Shown: positions 25,628-34,103, counted from the stretch's first letter. The stretch is 64,000 nucleotides of DNA from Clostridiales bacterium (GCA_015069495.1 SVIN01000005.1:22203-86202), one strand, 5' to 3'. Made by a program: numbers and translations. Notes: generated by a model not told the origin, from the sequence alone.

Positions 25628-26194
25628 TTATCCTCCTATGTAAAATCGGTCGATAATCTCCTTAATTTTACTCTTATAAATCACATTCGTGTCGGTCGCG
25701 GCAAAACACAACGGCGGGTATACCACGCACCACCAATTATCCCCCGCACCTTTCCCCAAACGCACGATCAACGCTGTGTACTCGCCTGCGGGTAAAGTAT
25801 ACCCATCGTAAACGCGGGTTGGAAAGGTTTCCGTAGTGAGTTCCGCTGTCGCACCGTAGGCAAACCCGTATTCTTGTAAAACTTCTTCCGCCGCTGCGGA
25901 CAACTCTCCAAGCCGACCCGCTATCCCATCCATCGCCTGCGCTTTGGTTTGACACTCGGCAACCATCGGCGTCAAGCACTCCACCAAACGGTCGCGAACG
26001 CGATATTTCACCGCCTGCGCCTCGTTTTCATTGGAATCCGCGCGGATGTGTATGCGCAAATATTCTGACTGTAAAGCGGTGTTTTGAGAACTCAACGCAG
26101 ACATGGTATGCCCATTTTGCGAAAAGTTCCCAAAACCAAACGCCGTTAAACTTATTATGATTGACAATAAAAAAATTATGCAAAACTTTTTCAT
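25628..26194 (-). CDS. spoIIR: Stage II sporulation protein R
   Basis: A 188-residue secreted signalling protein made in the forespore that triggers SpoIIGA-dependent processing of pro-sigma-E in the mother cell. Signal peptide or anchor at about 1-22, then LRIHIRADSNENEAQAVKYR, the FPTRVYDGYTLPAGEYTAL block and the diagnostic NWWCVVYPPLCF. Start at 26194 with AGGTT upstream. The stop is six bases from the sleB start, so the two are probably cotranscribed. Confidence 0.93.
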   Translation of the reverse strand: MKKFCIIFLLSIIISLTAFGFGNFSQNGHTMSALSSQNTALQSEYLRIHIRADSNENEAQAVKYRVRDRLVECLTPMVAECQTKAQAMDGIAGRLGELSAAAEEVLQEYGFAYGATAELTTETFPTRVYDGYTLPAGEYTALIVRLGKGAGDNWWCVVYPPLCFAATDTNVIYKSKIKEIIDRFYIGG

Positions 26195-26266
26195 AAAAAA
26201 ATAACCTCCATGCTTTCGCATAGAAGTTATTGACCGATTGTGACAATTTTATACTTATACAATAAA

Positions 26267-26770
26267 TTATTTTAATTCGCTCCATTTATGGTTGTGAAGT
26301 TCCCCCTCTTCCAACAAACCCTCGTAATCGGTTTGGCGCAGAGCCTCATACAATGCAATGGCAACCGAGTTCCCCAAATTGAGCGAACGCGCTTCGGAAA
26401 ACATAGGGATACGCAAACAAGTTTCCTCGTTTTTCATCAAGAGTTCCTCAGGCAAACCGCGGGTTTCCTTACCGAACACCAAAAAGTCGCCGTCACGGAA
26501 CGCAACGTCGCTGTGGCGGTGTCTGCCCTTGGTGGTGAAATAGAAGAAACGGCTGTCGGGGTATTTCGCCTGCAACTCCTCAAAGCTGTCATAATAGGAA
26601 ATATCCACCAAATGCCAATAATCCAACCCCGCGCGTTTTAAATATTTGTCAGTGACCTCAAACCCAAGCGGACGAATCATGTGCAAGTGCGTACCCGTTG
26701 CCGCGCACGTACGCGCGATGTTGCCCGCGTTTTGCGGAATTTCTGGTTCTACCAAGACGATATGAAACAT
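26267..26770 (-). CDS. trmL: tRNA (cytidine(34)-2'-O)-methyltransferase
   Basis: A 167-residue SPOUT methyltransferase that modifies the wobble base of tRNA-Leu. It contains FHIVLVEPEIPQNAGNIART at the N-terminus, PLGFEV, FVFGKETRGLPEE (written here as in LVFGKETRGLP) and the C-terminal knot IPMFSEARSLNLGNSVAIALYE. Start at 26770 with GGGAGTT; the upstream extension is only the motif C sequence. It is a housekeeping gene upstream of spoIIR on the same strand. Confidence 0.94.
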   Translation of the reverse strand: MFHIVLVEPEIPQNAGNIARTCAATGTHLHMIRPLGFEVTDKYLKRAGLDYWHLVDISYYDSFEELQAKYPDSRFFYFTTKGRHRHSDVAFRDGDFLVFGKETRGLPEELLMKNEETCLRIPMFSEARSLNLGNSVAIALYEALRQTDYEGLLEEGELHNHKWSELK

Positions 26771-26790
26771 ATTCAACTCCCTAAAATGGC

Positions 26791-26810
26791 GGGGGCATGT
26801 ATGCGTTGAA
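26791..26810 (+). repeat. 20-bp motif C copy
   Basis: GGGGGCATGTATGCGTTGAA, 20 bases upstream of trmL. Confidence 0.75.
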
Positions 26811-27005
26811 TGCCCTGCCACACGATGATTTATTATATATTATTGTATACAAAAGCGTTGATTTTGGCAAGCGAAAACACCTGCTTTTACCATTGTTTTA
26901 CAAATAAAAATGAGGATAATTTAATTTTTTCGTGACATACTGCCTTTAGACCGAACGGTGGAAAACGCCGTGTGGCGACACTTTCAAAAATAGGGAGATT
27001 ATTGT

Positions 27006-27602
27006 ATGCAGTTTGAAAATACGGAAACTTTTAAGAATCTTGCCCGCAGTTTTGCAGGCGAATGTCAGGCAGGGATGCGATACCAAATGATTGCGAAACT
27101 TGCCATGAAAGAAGGGTTGAAGACGTTGGCGGATACCTTGCGCACCATTGCGAAAAACGAAACTTTACACGCAACGCAATTTTTCAACAAAATCATTGAG
27201 AAGACGGGCAGCAGGGAAAATATCACCTTTGACGCGGGATACCCTTTCCACATGGGCACGTTGGAAGAAAGCTTGAAATTTGCCGCAACGGACGAGAAAA
27301 ACGAAATGGAAGAAATCTACCCCAGTTTCGCTGTAACAGCGAAAAACGAAGGGTTTGAGGACATTGCCGCGTTGTATAAAATGGTTGCTGAAGTGGAAGG
27401 ACAGCATAAAATTATCTTCCAATATTTGCACGACGGCGTAAGAAACGGTACGTTGTACAAGAGTACAAGCCCCATGCTGTGGATTTGCAGTGAATGCGGT
27501 CATATGCACGTTGCAACCGAAGCATGGAAAGTTTGTCCTCTTTGTAAGTCGGAACAAGGTTACGTTGAATTGCACTTGCCTTTTGAAGGCGTGCGCGAAT
27601 AA
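27006..27602 (+). CDS. Rubrerythrin
   Basis: A 198-residue non-heme diiron peroxidase used by anaerobes to reduce hydrogen peroxide. The ferritin-like domain has the Glu and ExxH ligands in RSFAGECQAGMRY, NETLHATQFF, AKNEGFEDIA and EVEGQHKI. The C-terminal rubredoxin-like center is CSECGHMH...CPLC. GGGAG lies 9 bases before the ATG. Two small ORFs follow in the same direction (27638 and 27742). Confidence 0.95.
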   Translation: MQFENTETFKNLARSFAGECQAGMRYQMIAKLAMKEGLKTLADTLRTIAKNETLHATQFFNKIIEKTGSRENITFDAGYPFHMGTLEESLKFAATDEKNEMEEIYPSFAVTAKNEGFEDIAALYKMVAEVEGQHKIIFQYLHDGVRNGTLYKSTSPMLWICSECGHMHVATEAWKVCPLCKSEQGYVELHLPFEGVRE

Positions 27603-27637
27603 GCGTTTTTAACCGTTCGGCAATAAGGAGACATTGT

Positions 27638-27742
27638 ATGAAAAACAAAAATTTGAAGACTCAAAACAAGAACACCAAGAATTGTAACAGCAAAAACTGT
27701 GGTAAAAATCAAGCTTGCCACAACGGCGAAGGCAACGAATAA
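27638..27742 (+). CDS. 34-residue Cys/His-containing small protein
   Basis: A very short ORF with a strong AAGGAG 8 bases upstream, 35 bases after the rubrerythrin stop. The peptide is Lys- and Asn-rich (KNKNLKTQNKN) and ends with C...C.....CH spacing in NCNSKNCGKNQACH. Its stop overlaps the start of the next ORF (TAATG), a sign of translational coupling. Function unknown; a metal-binding role is only a guess from the Cys/His residues. Confidence 0.6.
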   Translation: MKNKNLKTQNKNTKNCNSKNCGKNQACHNGEGNE

Positions 27743-27897
27743 TGTCCGCCGAAAAAACAATTCAACGCGTACCTGCCCCCACCAAACGGGCTTTGAACGT
27801 GTTGCCTAAACCTTCTAATACGGACGTAAACGGCAGTTATACGGGCTTACCTCAAAACAAAAACGAGATGCCCGTACAAGATGCAGACGATTTGTAA
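27742..27897 (+). CDS. 51-residue small protein
   Basis: Starts in the TAATG overlap with the preceding small ORF. The sequence (MSAEKTIQRVPAPTKRALN... ending QDADDL) is hydrophilic and without a recognised domain. Its codons 6-13 overlap a minus-strand copy of motif C at 27761-27780, so part of the protein may derive from that repeat. Followed directly by a bidirectional terminator. Probably the third gene of the rubrerythrin operon. Confidence 0.55.
   Translation: MSAEKTIQRVPAPTKRALNVLPKPSNTDVNGSYTGLPQNKNEMPVQDADDL
27761..27780 (-). repeat. 20-bp motif C copy
   Basis: Minus-strand GGGGGCAGGTACGCGTTGAA inside the 51-residue ORF. Confidence 0.75.
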
Positions 27898-27904
27898 AGA
27901 AGGC

Positions 27905-27936
27905 AAAAAATCCCCCGCCGTCAGGCAGGGGATTTT
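27905..27936. terminator. Bidirectional terminator
   Basis: AAAATCCCC...GGGGATTTT hairpin whose loop region is GCCGTCAGGC, the palindrome also used in the family A and B arrays. Confidence 0.85.
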
Positions 27937-27939
27937 ACG

Positions 27940-28404
27940 TTAGAAATCATCGTCGTCGTCATCATCGTCTTCGTCGTCTTCGTCCATATCGTAATAATCG
28001 TCGGGCGAAACGTATTCGAAGTCGTCTTCTTCCTCAATTTCTTCCTCTTCTTCCTCTTCTTCCATTTCTTCGTCAAATTCGGAATCGGGAATACCGAGGT
28101 CAACGTCCTCTTCTTCATCGTCAAGATAGCTTCTCCACGATGCGTCTTCCTCTTCGTCGTCTTCCACCACTTCTTCGTAGGCGGATTTTTTCTTACATTC
28201 TTCGCACATCTTTTCGCCGAGAACCATATAATTTTCTCCGCAAATCGGGCAAAGTTCCGTTTCTTCGATGCCTTCTTCCACTTCAAAATCGTCGGAGAAC
28301 GTACGCTCGCCGCTCAGCTCTTTCAAACACACTTCGCAATATTCCTGCTCGTCTGCATCGATAAAGTTTAATTCACATCTGGGACAAATAATGTATCTTG
28401 CCAT
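27940..28404 (-). CDS. Zinc-ribbon protein with highly acidic tail
   Basis: A 154-residue protein. The N-terminal 75 residues carry three CxxC pairs (CPRC, CEVC, CPIC, plus CEEC), consistent with two zinc ribbons. The C-terminal half is almost only Asp and Glu with a few Tyr (EEEEEEEEIEEEDD and a final run of Asp), i.e. a polyacidic tail. The family is not recognised. Acidic tails can mimic nucleic acid or bind basic proteins (inference). AGGAAA precedes the ATG at 28404. Confidence 0.72.
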   Translation of the reverse strand: MARYIICPRCELNFIDADEQEYCEVCLKELSGERTFSDDFEVEEGIEETELCPICGENYMVLGEKMCEECKKKSAYEEVVEDDEEEDASWRSYLDDEEEDVDLGIPDSEFDEEMEEEEEEEEIEEEDDFEYVSPDDYYDMDEDDEDDDDDDDDF

Positions 28405-28533
28405 ATCTGATTTTCCTCGTTATCGGTGATCTCACCTTGATTTTGCTATATTATATTAAGAATTGCTGATTTTGTAAACTATTTTTTACCCTATTTTTCA
28501 ATCTTTTTCAAAAAACTGAAATATTTTTTAGAA

Positions 28534-28566
28534 AAAAAGCTGTTTCCTTATCGAAAACAGCTTTTT
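28534..28566 (-). terminator. Terminator of the 28572 lipoprotein gene
   Basis: AAAAAGCTGTTT / AAACAGCTTTTT imperfect hairpin after the stop at 28572. Confidence 0.8.
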
Positions 28567-28571
28567 ATACA

Positions 28572-30944
28572 TTATTCTTGTTTTTCTTCTACAGTTTCAA
28601 CCGTAACTTCTTCCGTTGTTTCTTCCACAACTTCTTCCGAAACTTCCGCAACAACAGGTTCTTCCGTCGTTTCTTCTACGGTTTCCGCTTGCGCTTCTTC
28701 CGTTTCTTCCACTTCGTCTGCGTATACGTCAATCGTCTTGTCGTCCGTCGTGTCAATCTTCTTGCGCTTGTAAGCGTTTACAGTTGCCTCTGCTTCTTCT
28801 CTTTCCGCTTTCTTCTTATTTGCAACGATAATTGCCGCCGAAACTGCCGCAGCTACTACCAATACAGAACCTGCAACTACCAAGCAGATTTCCAACGTAC
28901 CCCAAGAGGTTTCTTCTTCTACCGCATCTTCTTCAGCGGGTAAAGTCGATCTCCAAGCTTCTGCCAATGCATCCGTATCCGCTTGGGTCTTTTTACCAAC
29001 CAAACCGATACCAGCGTAAACACCGTTTGCATCCGCGTTTTCAATCGTGCCGAATTCTTTAGCAGCTTCTACATAATCGGTGAATACTTTGTATTCATCT
29101 TCGGTGTACAATTTAGCGGTCTTCAATTCGTCAATCACTGTCGACGCTTCTTCGCCCTCGTAATAGTAGTACGTCATCGCTTTCTTAATGGTGTCCTTTT
29201 CAGTGAGTTCACCCATTGTTTCGTAAGCTTTTTCGTACTTTTCATTGTTGGTCGTTACAGTACCCAAATCAATTTTGGTTGCATAAACATAATTGTTGGC
29301 GGTTGCATCAACGGTTTGCGCATTCAAATACATCAAAACGCCATCGTACATTTCAGGCTTGTACCAGCTGTCAGGAGCAACGAAATCAACATAGTTGATG
29401 GTTACGGGCTTATACTTGTCCTCTGCAACGAGGCTGGGAAGGTTTTGATATACTTCATCCGCACCCGTGTAGTCGATCATGGTGATTTGCATACCCGTGC
29501 TCGCCGCGCTGGTTACAGGGTTCGTACCTGCCGCATAGCAGTATACCACACCGTTTTCTGTCGTCCAAAGGGTTGCGCTTGCGGGCGCGTCACAAAGCGT
29601 GATTGCCTTGGTTTCTTCCCCTTCCTTCGAAGTCGAACCCTTCTTAATCTTGTCGTTTTCAATGTAAAGATAGGTATGAGCACCGTCTTTATATTCGAAC
29701 AATGCTTTGCCTTGGAGTTCGGTGGAAAGTTTCGAGGTTACAACCGTTCTATCTTTGTTTGCTTCAATAGGCGTTCTCTCATCATTTTCTGCCAAGTAAT
29801 ACAACTTCGTGTCGTTTGCCTTGGTGTAGTAGATACCGCCGTTTTCATAACGGGAAAGGGTATAGGTGAAGCCTGTAAATTCTTGACAGTCAGCAGCCGT
29901 TACCGTTTTCGTTTGGTCATCGTTGTATTTGGTATCGCTGTAATTATCGCCCGCGTAGTTTTTACCAACACCGTTCATCACCAATTCACCGAGGTTTACA
30001 TACGGATAGGTCGAATAATCATCGAAATCATAGGTAGGCGTATACTCTTGATTCGCTTTCTTTGCTTCATCCTTCGCCTTCTTGTTTTCCTTTTCCATCC
30101 AAGCTTTGTCGAAGTCATATGCTCTGCCGTCTTTTACTGCATAGGAAGCATTTTCTGCGTCAACTTCTGCCGTTGCATCCGCTCTTACTCTGTATACTTG
30201 GTTATAGCTTGCGTTTACAGGCGCTGCGCTGTCTACGTTGTAGGTAACGCCCATCGTGTAATATACGTAAGGGTTACTAAGGTCATCGGAATTAAACATA
30301 TACGTACCGCCTTTTGCAAGTACGGACGTTGTACCCTTTTTCGTATTGAAAGACTTCAATGCGCCGCTTTCTTCATACACACAGTAAACCGTTTGGTTTT
30401 CCCCTTCGCCAACTGCAACGTAACGATAGTTCGTGCTGTTGCTCGACAAACGGAAGTAGCAATCCTGCATAACTTCGGTGCCGTCCAACTTCGCGCTCTT
30501 GAAATCGAGGTAGGTGTTGGAAACTTCACCTTGCATGTTCTTTGCCGTGGTCGGAGTTGCATAATAAACGTAATCACCGTAGATGAAGATACCTGCGTTG
30601 TAGTTCTGCGCAACGAACAACATGGGGATAACCATTTCCGCATTGTCGTATTTACCTGCAGTCAAATCATCCTTTTTAATACGCATCAACGAACCTTTTT
30701 CAACGTTGCCGTATTCGTTTTCTGCCGTGTGGCTTTCTTTACCGTTGATAAAGTAAACGTATCCGTCTTTTTCTACCGAGAAACCACCGTTATCAATACC
30801 GTTGGTTTCACTTTCCGTGTAGTTTACATTGTTAGCAGGTTTAAAATACTTATACCCGTCACCGCAAGCAGACATAGCAAACGCGGACGTTAAAAGTGTA
30901 GCAACCGCTACTAAACTGAATATTTTTTTAGCTGTTTTCCTCAT
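28572..30944 (-). CDS. Large lipoprotein with C-terminal membrane segment and acidic tail
   Basis: A 790-residue protein. Signal peptide with lipobox MSAC (Cys about 24), then about 650 residues of repeated beta-propeller-like segments such as VEKDGYVYFIN and FIYGDYVYYAT, reminiscent of DUF5050-type proteins. A membrane segment (LEICLVVAGSVLVVAAAVSAAIIV, about 690-713) is followed by KKKAE and an 80-residue cytoplasmic tail of Glu/Val/Thr repeats (EEVVEETTEEV). Having both an N-terminal lipid anchor and a C-terminal membrane helix is unusual. Start at 30944 with AGGAG. Function unknown; perhaps an envelope sensor linking outside to inside. Confidence 0.75.
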   Translation of the reverse strand: MRKTAKKIFSLVAVATLLTSAFAMSACGDGYKYFKPANNVNYTESETNGIDNGGFSVEKDGYVYFINGKESHTAENEYGNVEKGSLMRIKKDDLTAGKYDNAEMVIPMLFVAQNYNAGIFIYGDYVYYATPTTAKNMQGEVSNTYLDFKSAKLDGTEVMQDCYFRLSSNSTNYRYVAVGEGENQTVYCVYEESGALKSFNTKKGTTSVLAKGGTYMFNSDDLSNPYVYYTMGVTYNVDSAAPVNASYNQVYRVRADATAEVDAENASYAVKDGRAYDFDKAWMEKENKKAKDEAKKANQEYTPTYDFDDYSTYPYVNLGELVMNGVGKNYAGDNYSDTKYNDDQTKTVTAADCQEFTGFTYTLSRYENGGIYYTKANDTKLYYLAENDERTPIEANKDRTVVTSKLSTELQGKALFEYKDGAHTYLYIENDKIKKGSTSKEGEETKAITLCDAPASATLWTTENGVVYCYAAGTNPVTSAASTGMQITMIDYTGADEVYQNLPSLVAEDKYKPVTINYVDFVAPDSWYKPEMYDGVLMYLNAQTVDATANNYVYATKIDLGTVTTNNEKYEKAYETMGELTEKDTIKKAMTYYYYEGEEASTVIDELKTAKLYTEDEYKVFTDYVEAAKEFGTIENADANGVYAGIGLVGKKTQADTDALAEAWRSTLPAEEDAVEEETSWGTLEICLVVAGSVLVVAAAVSAAIIVANKKKAEREEAEATVNAYKRKKIDTTDDKTIDVYADEVEETEEAQAETVEETTEEPVVAEVSEEVVEETTEEVTVETVEEKQE

Positions 30945-31110
30945 GGATAAGGACTCCTTTATTGTATCATCGTGCCGTATGAAATGTAGCATACGCCGAC
31001 TATATTATCGCATACTCTATTATATATCAAAACGTCAATTAAATCAAACAAAAATGCCAGCCTTTTGATTATTTTTTCTAGGAAATTTCTATTTTGGAGG
31101 TTTTTTTCTT

Positions 31111-31308
31111 ATGGAGCCTTTCGGTTTGTTCCAATTTTTACAATCGTTGTTAAAAAATCCCCCCGCGCAAGATACGCAGGAGGAAGTCAATACGCCCGAA
31201 ACTGTTGCGGACATCCCCGCCGAAAAACCGTCAGCACCCAACAATGACGCCTACTTACAGTTCATTGCAAACCACGAAAAACGCTCGCAGGGGATTCGCA
31301 AAAAGTAA
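31111..31308 (+). CDS. 65-residue small protein
   Basis: A short ORF with a strong GGAGG 11 bases before the ATG. The sequence MEPFGLFQFLQSLLKNPP begins with an amphipathic helix, continues with an acidic Pro-rich linker and ends NDAYLQFIANHEKRSQ followed by a basic end. The family is not known. It stands alone between the divergent lipoprotein and the convergent ECF gene; the ribosome-binding site and ordinary codon use support translation. Confidence 0.6.
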   Translation: MEPFGLFQFLQSLLKNPPAQDTQEEVNTPETVADIPAEKPSAPNNDAYLQFIANHEKRSQGIRKK

Positions 31309-31434
31309 GGTTTTTCTAATATTGTTTTAAGAAACTCTTTGTGCGTTTCCTTTTTGGATAATACTTTTTTATGCCAAGCTTTTTGCGCACAATGGGGGAC
31401 AAGGCATCTTGAGTTTTGCGGTTTTTATAGAAAA

Positions 31435-31462
31435 TAAGAGTTTTGCAAGCAAAACTCTTAGT
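31435..31462 (-). terminator. Terminator of the ECF S-component gene
   Basis: TAAGAGTTTTGC / GCAAAACTCTTA hairpin overlapping the end of the gene. Confidence 0.7.
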
Positions 31463-31961
31463 CTATAGTGATTTTTAAGCGGTCGAGGAGTTTTATCAAA
31501 ATAAGTCCTACAATCAAACCTGCTACGCCTTGGATTAAGTTCGCGGGGATATTCACCAAGGATGCCGCAAAGCCGTACAAGACACCCTCAAAGAGGAAGT
31601 ATCCCAACCCCATCCAAATTTCCGCAAGCGCACCGCCAACGAGTTGTTTGGGGAACTTGCCCATTTTTTGGGGTAAAAATTTCACACACACGAAAACGAG
31701 CAACGCCATGCAGCCTTTGATAACAAAGGTTGCGGGCGCGTAGGTGATATACCCCGAAAAGAGGTCGGCAAGCGCAGAACCCAACCCCGCGGCAACGAAA
31801 CCGTAGACGGGGGATAACATCCAACCGCATAACAATACGATGCAATCCCCAATATTTATGTAACCTTTCAAGGGGGACGGAATTTGCACAAGCATGGTAA
31901 CAACACATACCATGGACGCCATCAGCGCGGTTAAGACCATTCTTTTCGCTTTAGAATGCAT
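31458..31961 (-). CDS. ECF transporter S component
   Basis: A 167-residue integral membrane protein with about five to six hydrophobic segments; substrate-binding subunit of an energy-coupling-factor vitamin transporter. The blocks YINIGDCIVLLCGWMLSP, AAGLGSALADLFSGYITYAPATF and VKFLPQKMGKFP fit the DUF1393/ECF_trnsprt-type S components. The substrate cannot be read; no vitamin riboswitch was recognised in the short leader. The energy-coupling subunits are not in the window. Start at 31961 with AAAGGAGA and a consensus promoter. Confidence 0.85.
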   Translation of the reverse strand: MHSKAKRMVLTALMASMVCVVTMLVQIPSPLKGYINIGDCIVLLCGWMLSPVYGFVAAGLGSALADLFSGYITYAPATFVIKGCMALLVFVCVKFLPQKMGKFPKQLVGGALAEIWMGLGYFLFEGVLYGFAASLVNIPANLIQGVAGLIVGLILIKLLDRLKITID

Positions 31962-31998
31962 GGTTTTTTCTCCTTTTATAAAGTCATTAAACAATTTT

Positions 31999-32027
31999 AT
32001 TATACCATAAAGTTTTGGAAATGTAAA
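31999..32027 (-). promoter_or_regulatory. Promoter of the ECF S-component gene
   Basis: Minus-strand TTTACA (32022-32027), 17-base spacer, TATAAT (31999-32004). Confidence 0.8.
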
Positions 32028-32120
32028 CCATAACATTGTGAAATATCGCAAATATTGTGCATATGATTGCGTAAAATATCACCGAAATTATACACGATTT
32101 CGCGGAAAAAAGTTGGAATT

Positions 32121-32573
32121 TTACTTATAATTATAAATTATCTCGCCTGCTTTGTATTCAAGTTCTTTCGATATTTCAACGCAATAAGACGATATAATAA
32201 TATCATCTGTTATGGGATCGTTTTCTCCTATTTTCTTCCGTTCAAACAAGGGATATAATACACCATCTTTTTCTCTCATCTCAACAAATTCCATTTGGTC
32301 AGAAGAACAACTCTGAACGATAAACACAAGCAAATCGTTGTTTTTAAAGAAACCTTCGGTATAATCAAGATTAAATTGATAAGCTGAATAGTCTTCATAA
32401 TCCGTAATCAATTCAACTGTATCTGTTTCAAAAATCAAATTATCATACTCTGTCAAAAATATTTTTGTTTGCATATTCGTTGCGTGATAATCTTTATACT
32501 TGTCTATTCCGCAAGCCGTAAGGCAGAATAAAAGAGTTATTAAGGCTAAAATTAAAGACACTGCTTTTTTCAT
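32121..32573 (-). CDS. Small lipoprotein of unknown function
   Basis: A 150-residue lipoprotein: MKKAVSLILALITLLFCL followed by the lipobox LTAC (Cys 21). The mature part is acidic with a CSSDQMEFVEMREKDG block and ends in AGEIIYNYK. No domain recognised. The start has a run of G (GGGGG) about 5-12 bases upstream. It is AT-rich compared with its neighbours. Confidence 0.72.
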   Translation of the reverse strand: MKKAVSLILALITLLFCLTACGIDKYKDYHATNMQTKIFLTEYDNLIFETDTVELITDYEDYSAYQFNLDYTEGFFKNNDLLVFIVQSCSSDQMEFVEMREKDGVLYPLFERKKIGENDPITDDIIISSYCVEISKELEYKAGEIIYNYK

Positions 32574-32719
32574 AAGTTACCCCCCCCTATTCATCAAATC
32601 CAAATTTATCGATTAGATACCTAACCGATTTTATTGTATCATAAACCCAATGGTTTGTAAATATCTTTTCCCTAAAATCTTTTCCCTTGGAAAATATTTT
32701 CGGGGACCCCTTCCCTGGT

Positions 32720-32822
32720 AAAGCTCGTCGTTTCGCACCTCTTGTAAAAAAAAGAAGACACACAATAAGGTGTGTCTTCCATTTTTTTATCTCTTCGAGA
32801 ACTGAGGTGCACGACGAGCTTT
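32720..32822. repeat. Inverted repeat reproducing the 3' end of rpsI
   Basis: AAAGCTCGTCG plus GCACCTC at 32720-32741 is the reverse complement of GAGGTGC plus CGACGAGCTTT in the rpsI 3' end (32804-32822), with a 3-4 base difference at the junction. The terminator hairpin lies in between. Confidence 0.7.
32753..32788 (-). terminator. Terminator of the rplM-rpsI operon
   Basis: GAAGACACAC / GTGTGTCTTC hairpin, A run on the left. Confidence 0.85.
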
Positions 32823-33200
32823 CTTCAAGCCGTACTTCTTTCTTTCCTTTGCACGAGGGTCGCGGGTCAAGAAACCTGCTGCCTTCAATGCGGGACGGCT
32901 GTTTTCTTCAGCTTCAAGTAATGCACGTGCGATACCCAAACGGATAGCGCCTGCCTGACCATTGTAACCACCGCCGATTACGTTTACGAAAACATCGTAC
33001 TTCGTTTCAACGTCGATTTCTACAAGGGGCTGTTTAACGATGTACTGCATCGTACCCTGAGGGAAATATTCTTCGAAAGCGCGATCGTTGATTACGATCG
33101 TACCGTTACCACCGGGGATGAGACGAACACGGGCGATTGCCTTCTTTCTTCTACCGGTTCCCCAGAATTGAAGTTTCTTTTTAACGTTTGCTTTTGCCAT
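32787..33200 (-). CDS. rpsI: 30S ribosomal protein S9
   Basis: A 137-residue ribosomal protein (slightly longer than the usual 130 because of an N-terminal MAKANVKKK). The conserved [17 protein letters not shown] near the N-terminus and the C-terminal basic tail [16 protein letters not shown], which reaches the P-site tRNA, are complete. It follows rplM by 15 bases in the standard rplM-rpsI operon. Confidence 0.97.
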   Translation of the reverse strand: MAKANVKKKLQFWGTGRRKKAIARVRLIPGGNGTIVINDRAFEEYFPQGTMQYIVKQPLVEIDVETKYDVFVNVIGGGYNGQAGAIRLGIARALLEAEENSRPALKAAGFLTRDPRAKERKKYGLKKARRAPQFSKR

Positions 33201-33215
33201 TTTTCAATCCTCTCC

Positions 33216-33647
33216 TTAGTCAAGTTTGAGTTCTTCGGGCTTCTGTGCAGCGTGGTTGTGTTCAGCTCCCTTATAAACTTTGAGCTTCTTCAACATCGTT
33301 CTGCCGAGGCTGTTCTTGGGCAACATACCCTTTACCGCTTCGTATACAGCAAGGTCGCTCTTTTCTTCCATCATTTTCTTGTAGGAAATTTCTTTGAGAC
33401 CGCCGATATAACCGGTGTGGTATCTGTAGAACTTGTTTTCCAACTTCTTGCCGGTGAGCACCGCTTTATCGGTGTTGATAATGATTACAAAGTCACCGCA
33501 ATCAACGTTGGGAGTGAAGGTCGGTTTGTTTTTACCGCGCAATACGGAAGCGACACGGCTTGCAAGACGGCCAAGGGGAACCCCTGCTGCATCCACGACG
33601 TACCACTTTCTTTCAACCGTTTCGGCATGTGCCATATAGGTTTTCAT
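33216..33647 (-). CDS. rplM: 50S ribosomal protein L13
   Basis: A 143-residue ribosomal protein with the family blocks [36 protein letters not shown] (in part), [19 protein letters not shown] and the final [14 protein letters not shown]. First gene of the operon with rpsI. Its 130-base leader contains a closing stem TTTGGTG / CACCAAA, consistent with an L13 autoregulatory leader. Confidence 0.97.
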   Translation of the reverse strand: MKTYMAHAETVERKWYVVDAAGVPLGRLASRVASVLRGKNKPTFTPNVDCGDFVIIINTDKAVLTGKKLENKFYRYHTGYIGGLKEISYKKMMEEKSDLAVYEAVKGMLPKNSLGRTMLKKLKVYKGAEHNHAAQKPEELKLD

Positions 33648-33654
33648 AATATGT

Positions 33655-33780
33655 TACTCCTTTATTTCGTGTATATTTTTTCTTTTTCTCTTTTTGTTTC
33701 AGGTTTGGTGAGCCGTCTTCAAAAATCCGTTCAACTAACGGGGAAAAACAGAATTTTCAAGGGGTCCACCAAAACTTGCC
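33655..33780 (-). ncRNA. Candidate L13 leader (ribosomal protein autoregulatory element)
   Basis: Between promoter and rplM start. In the minus-strand transcript TTTTGGTG (33767-33774) can pair with CACCAAA (33704-33710), enclosing a smaller hairpin CCGTT / AACGG. Low-GC Firmicutes have a known L13 leader with a closing stem at this place; a covariance search would confirm it. Confidence 0.55.
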
Positions 33781-33785
33781 TATTT

Positions 33786-33814
33786 ATTGTATTATGAAAC
33801 GAAATTTAAGTCAA
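33786..33814 (-). promoter_or_regulatory. Promoter of rplM-rpsI
   Basis: Minus-strand TTGACT (33809-33814), 17-base spacer, TACAAT (33786-33791). Confidence 0.8.
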
Positions 33815-34034
33815 GCTGTTTTGCATTGAGTTTTTCAACTTTTTTTAAAAATTTTCAAGTTTTTTTTAGTTTTCCACAATTTACCACGTTTCTCCTTTGC
33901 ATTTCAAGTTTTTTTGCGGTTTTCAATCTCTCTTTGACGGTATATTATATATTATATATTGTAGCCACACCAAATTCATCCACAACTTTTTTTCATGGAA
34001 ATTTTTCTTTTTTGTTTTCCCACCCTGTAATTGG

Positions 34035-34063
34035 TTGATTTTTTTTATAAGATAGGGTATAAT
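34035..34063 (+). promoter_or_regulatory. Promoter of fba
   Basis: TTGATT (34035-34040), 17-base spacer, TATAAT (34058-34063). The region 33815-34030 to its left is AT-rich and shows nothing else. Confidence 0.75.
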
Positions 34064-34103
34064 GCTTGTGTTAAATATGTAATTTTTTTGGAGGACATCT
34101 ATT

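Noticed and set aside
28983..30893. 636-residue ORF on the plus strand
   Set aside because: Antisense shadow of the 28572-30944 lipoprotein; no ribosome-binding site.
31962..32120. Vitamin riboswitch upstream of the ECF S component
   Set aside because: Promoter is only about 40 bases from the start; no room for an aptamer.
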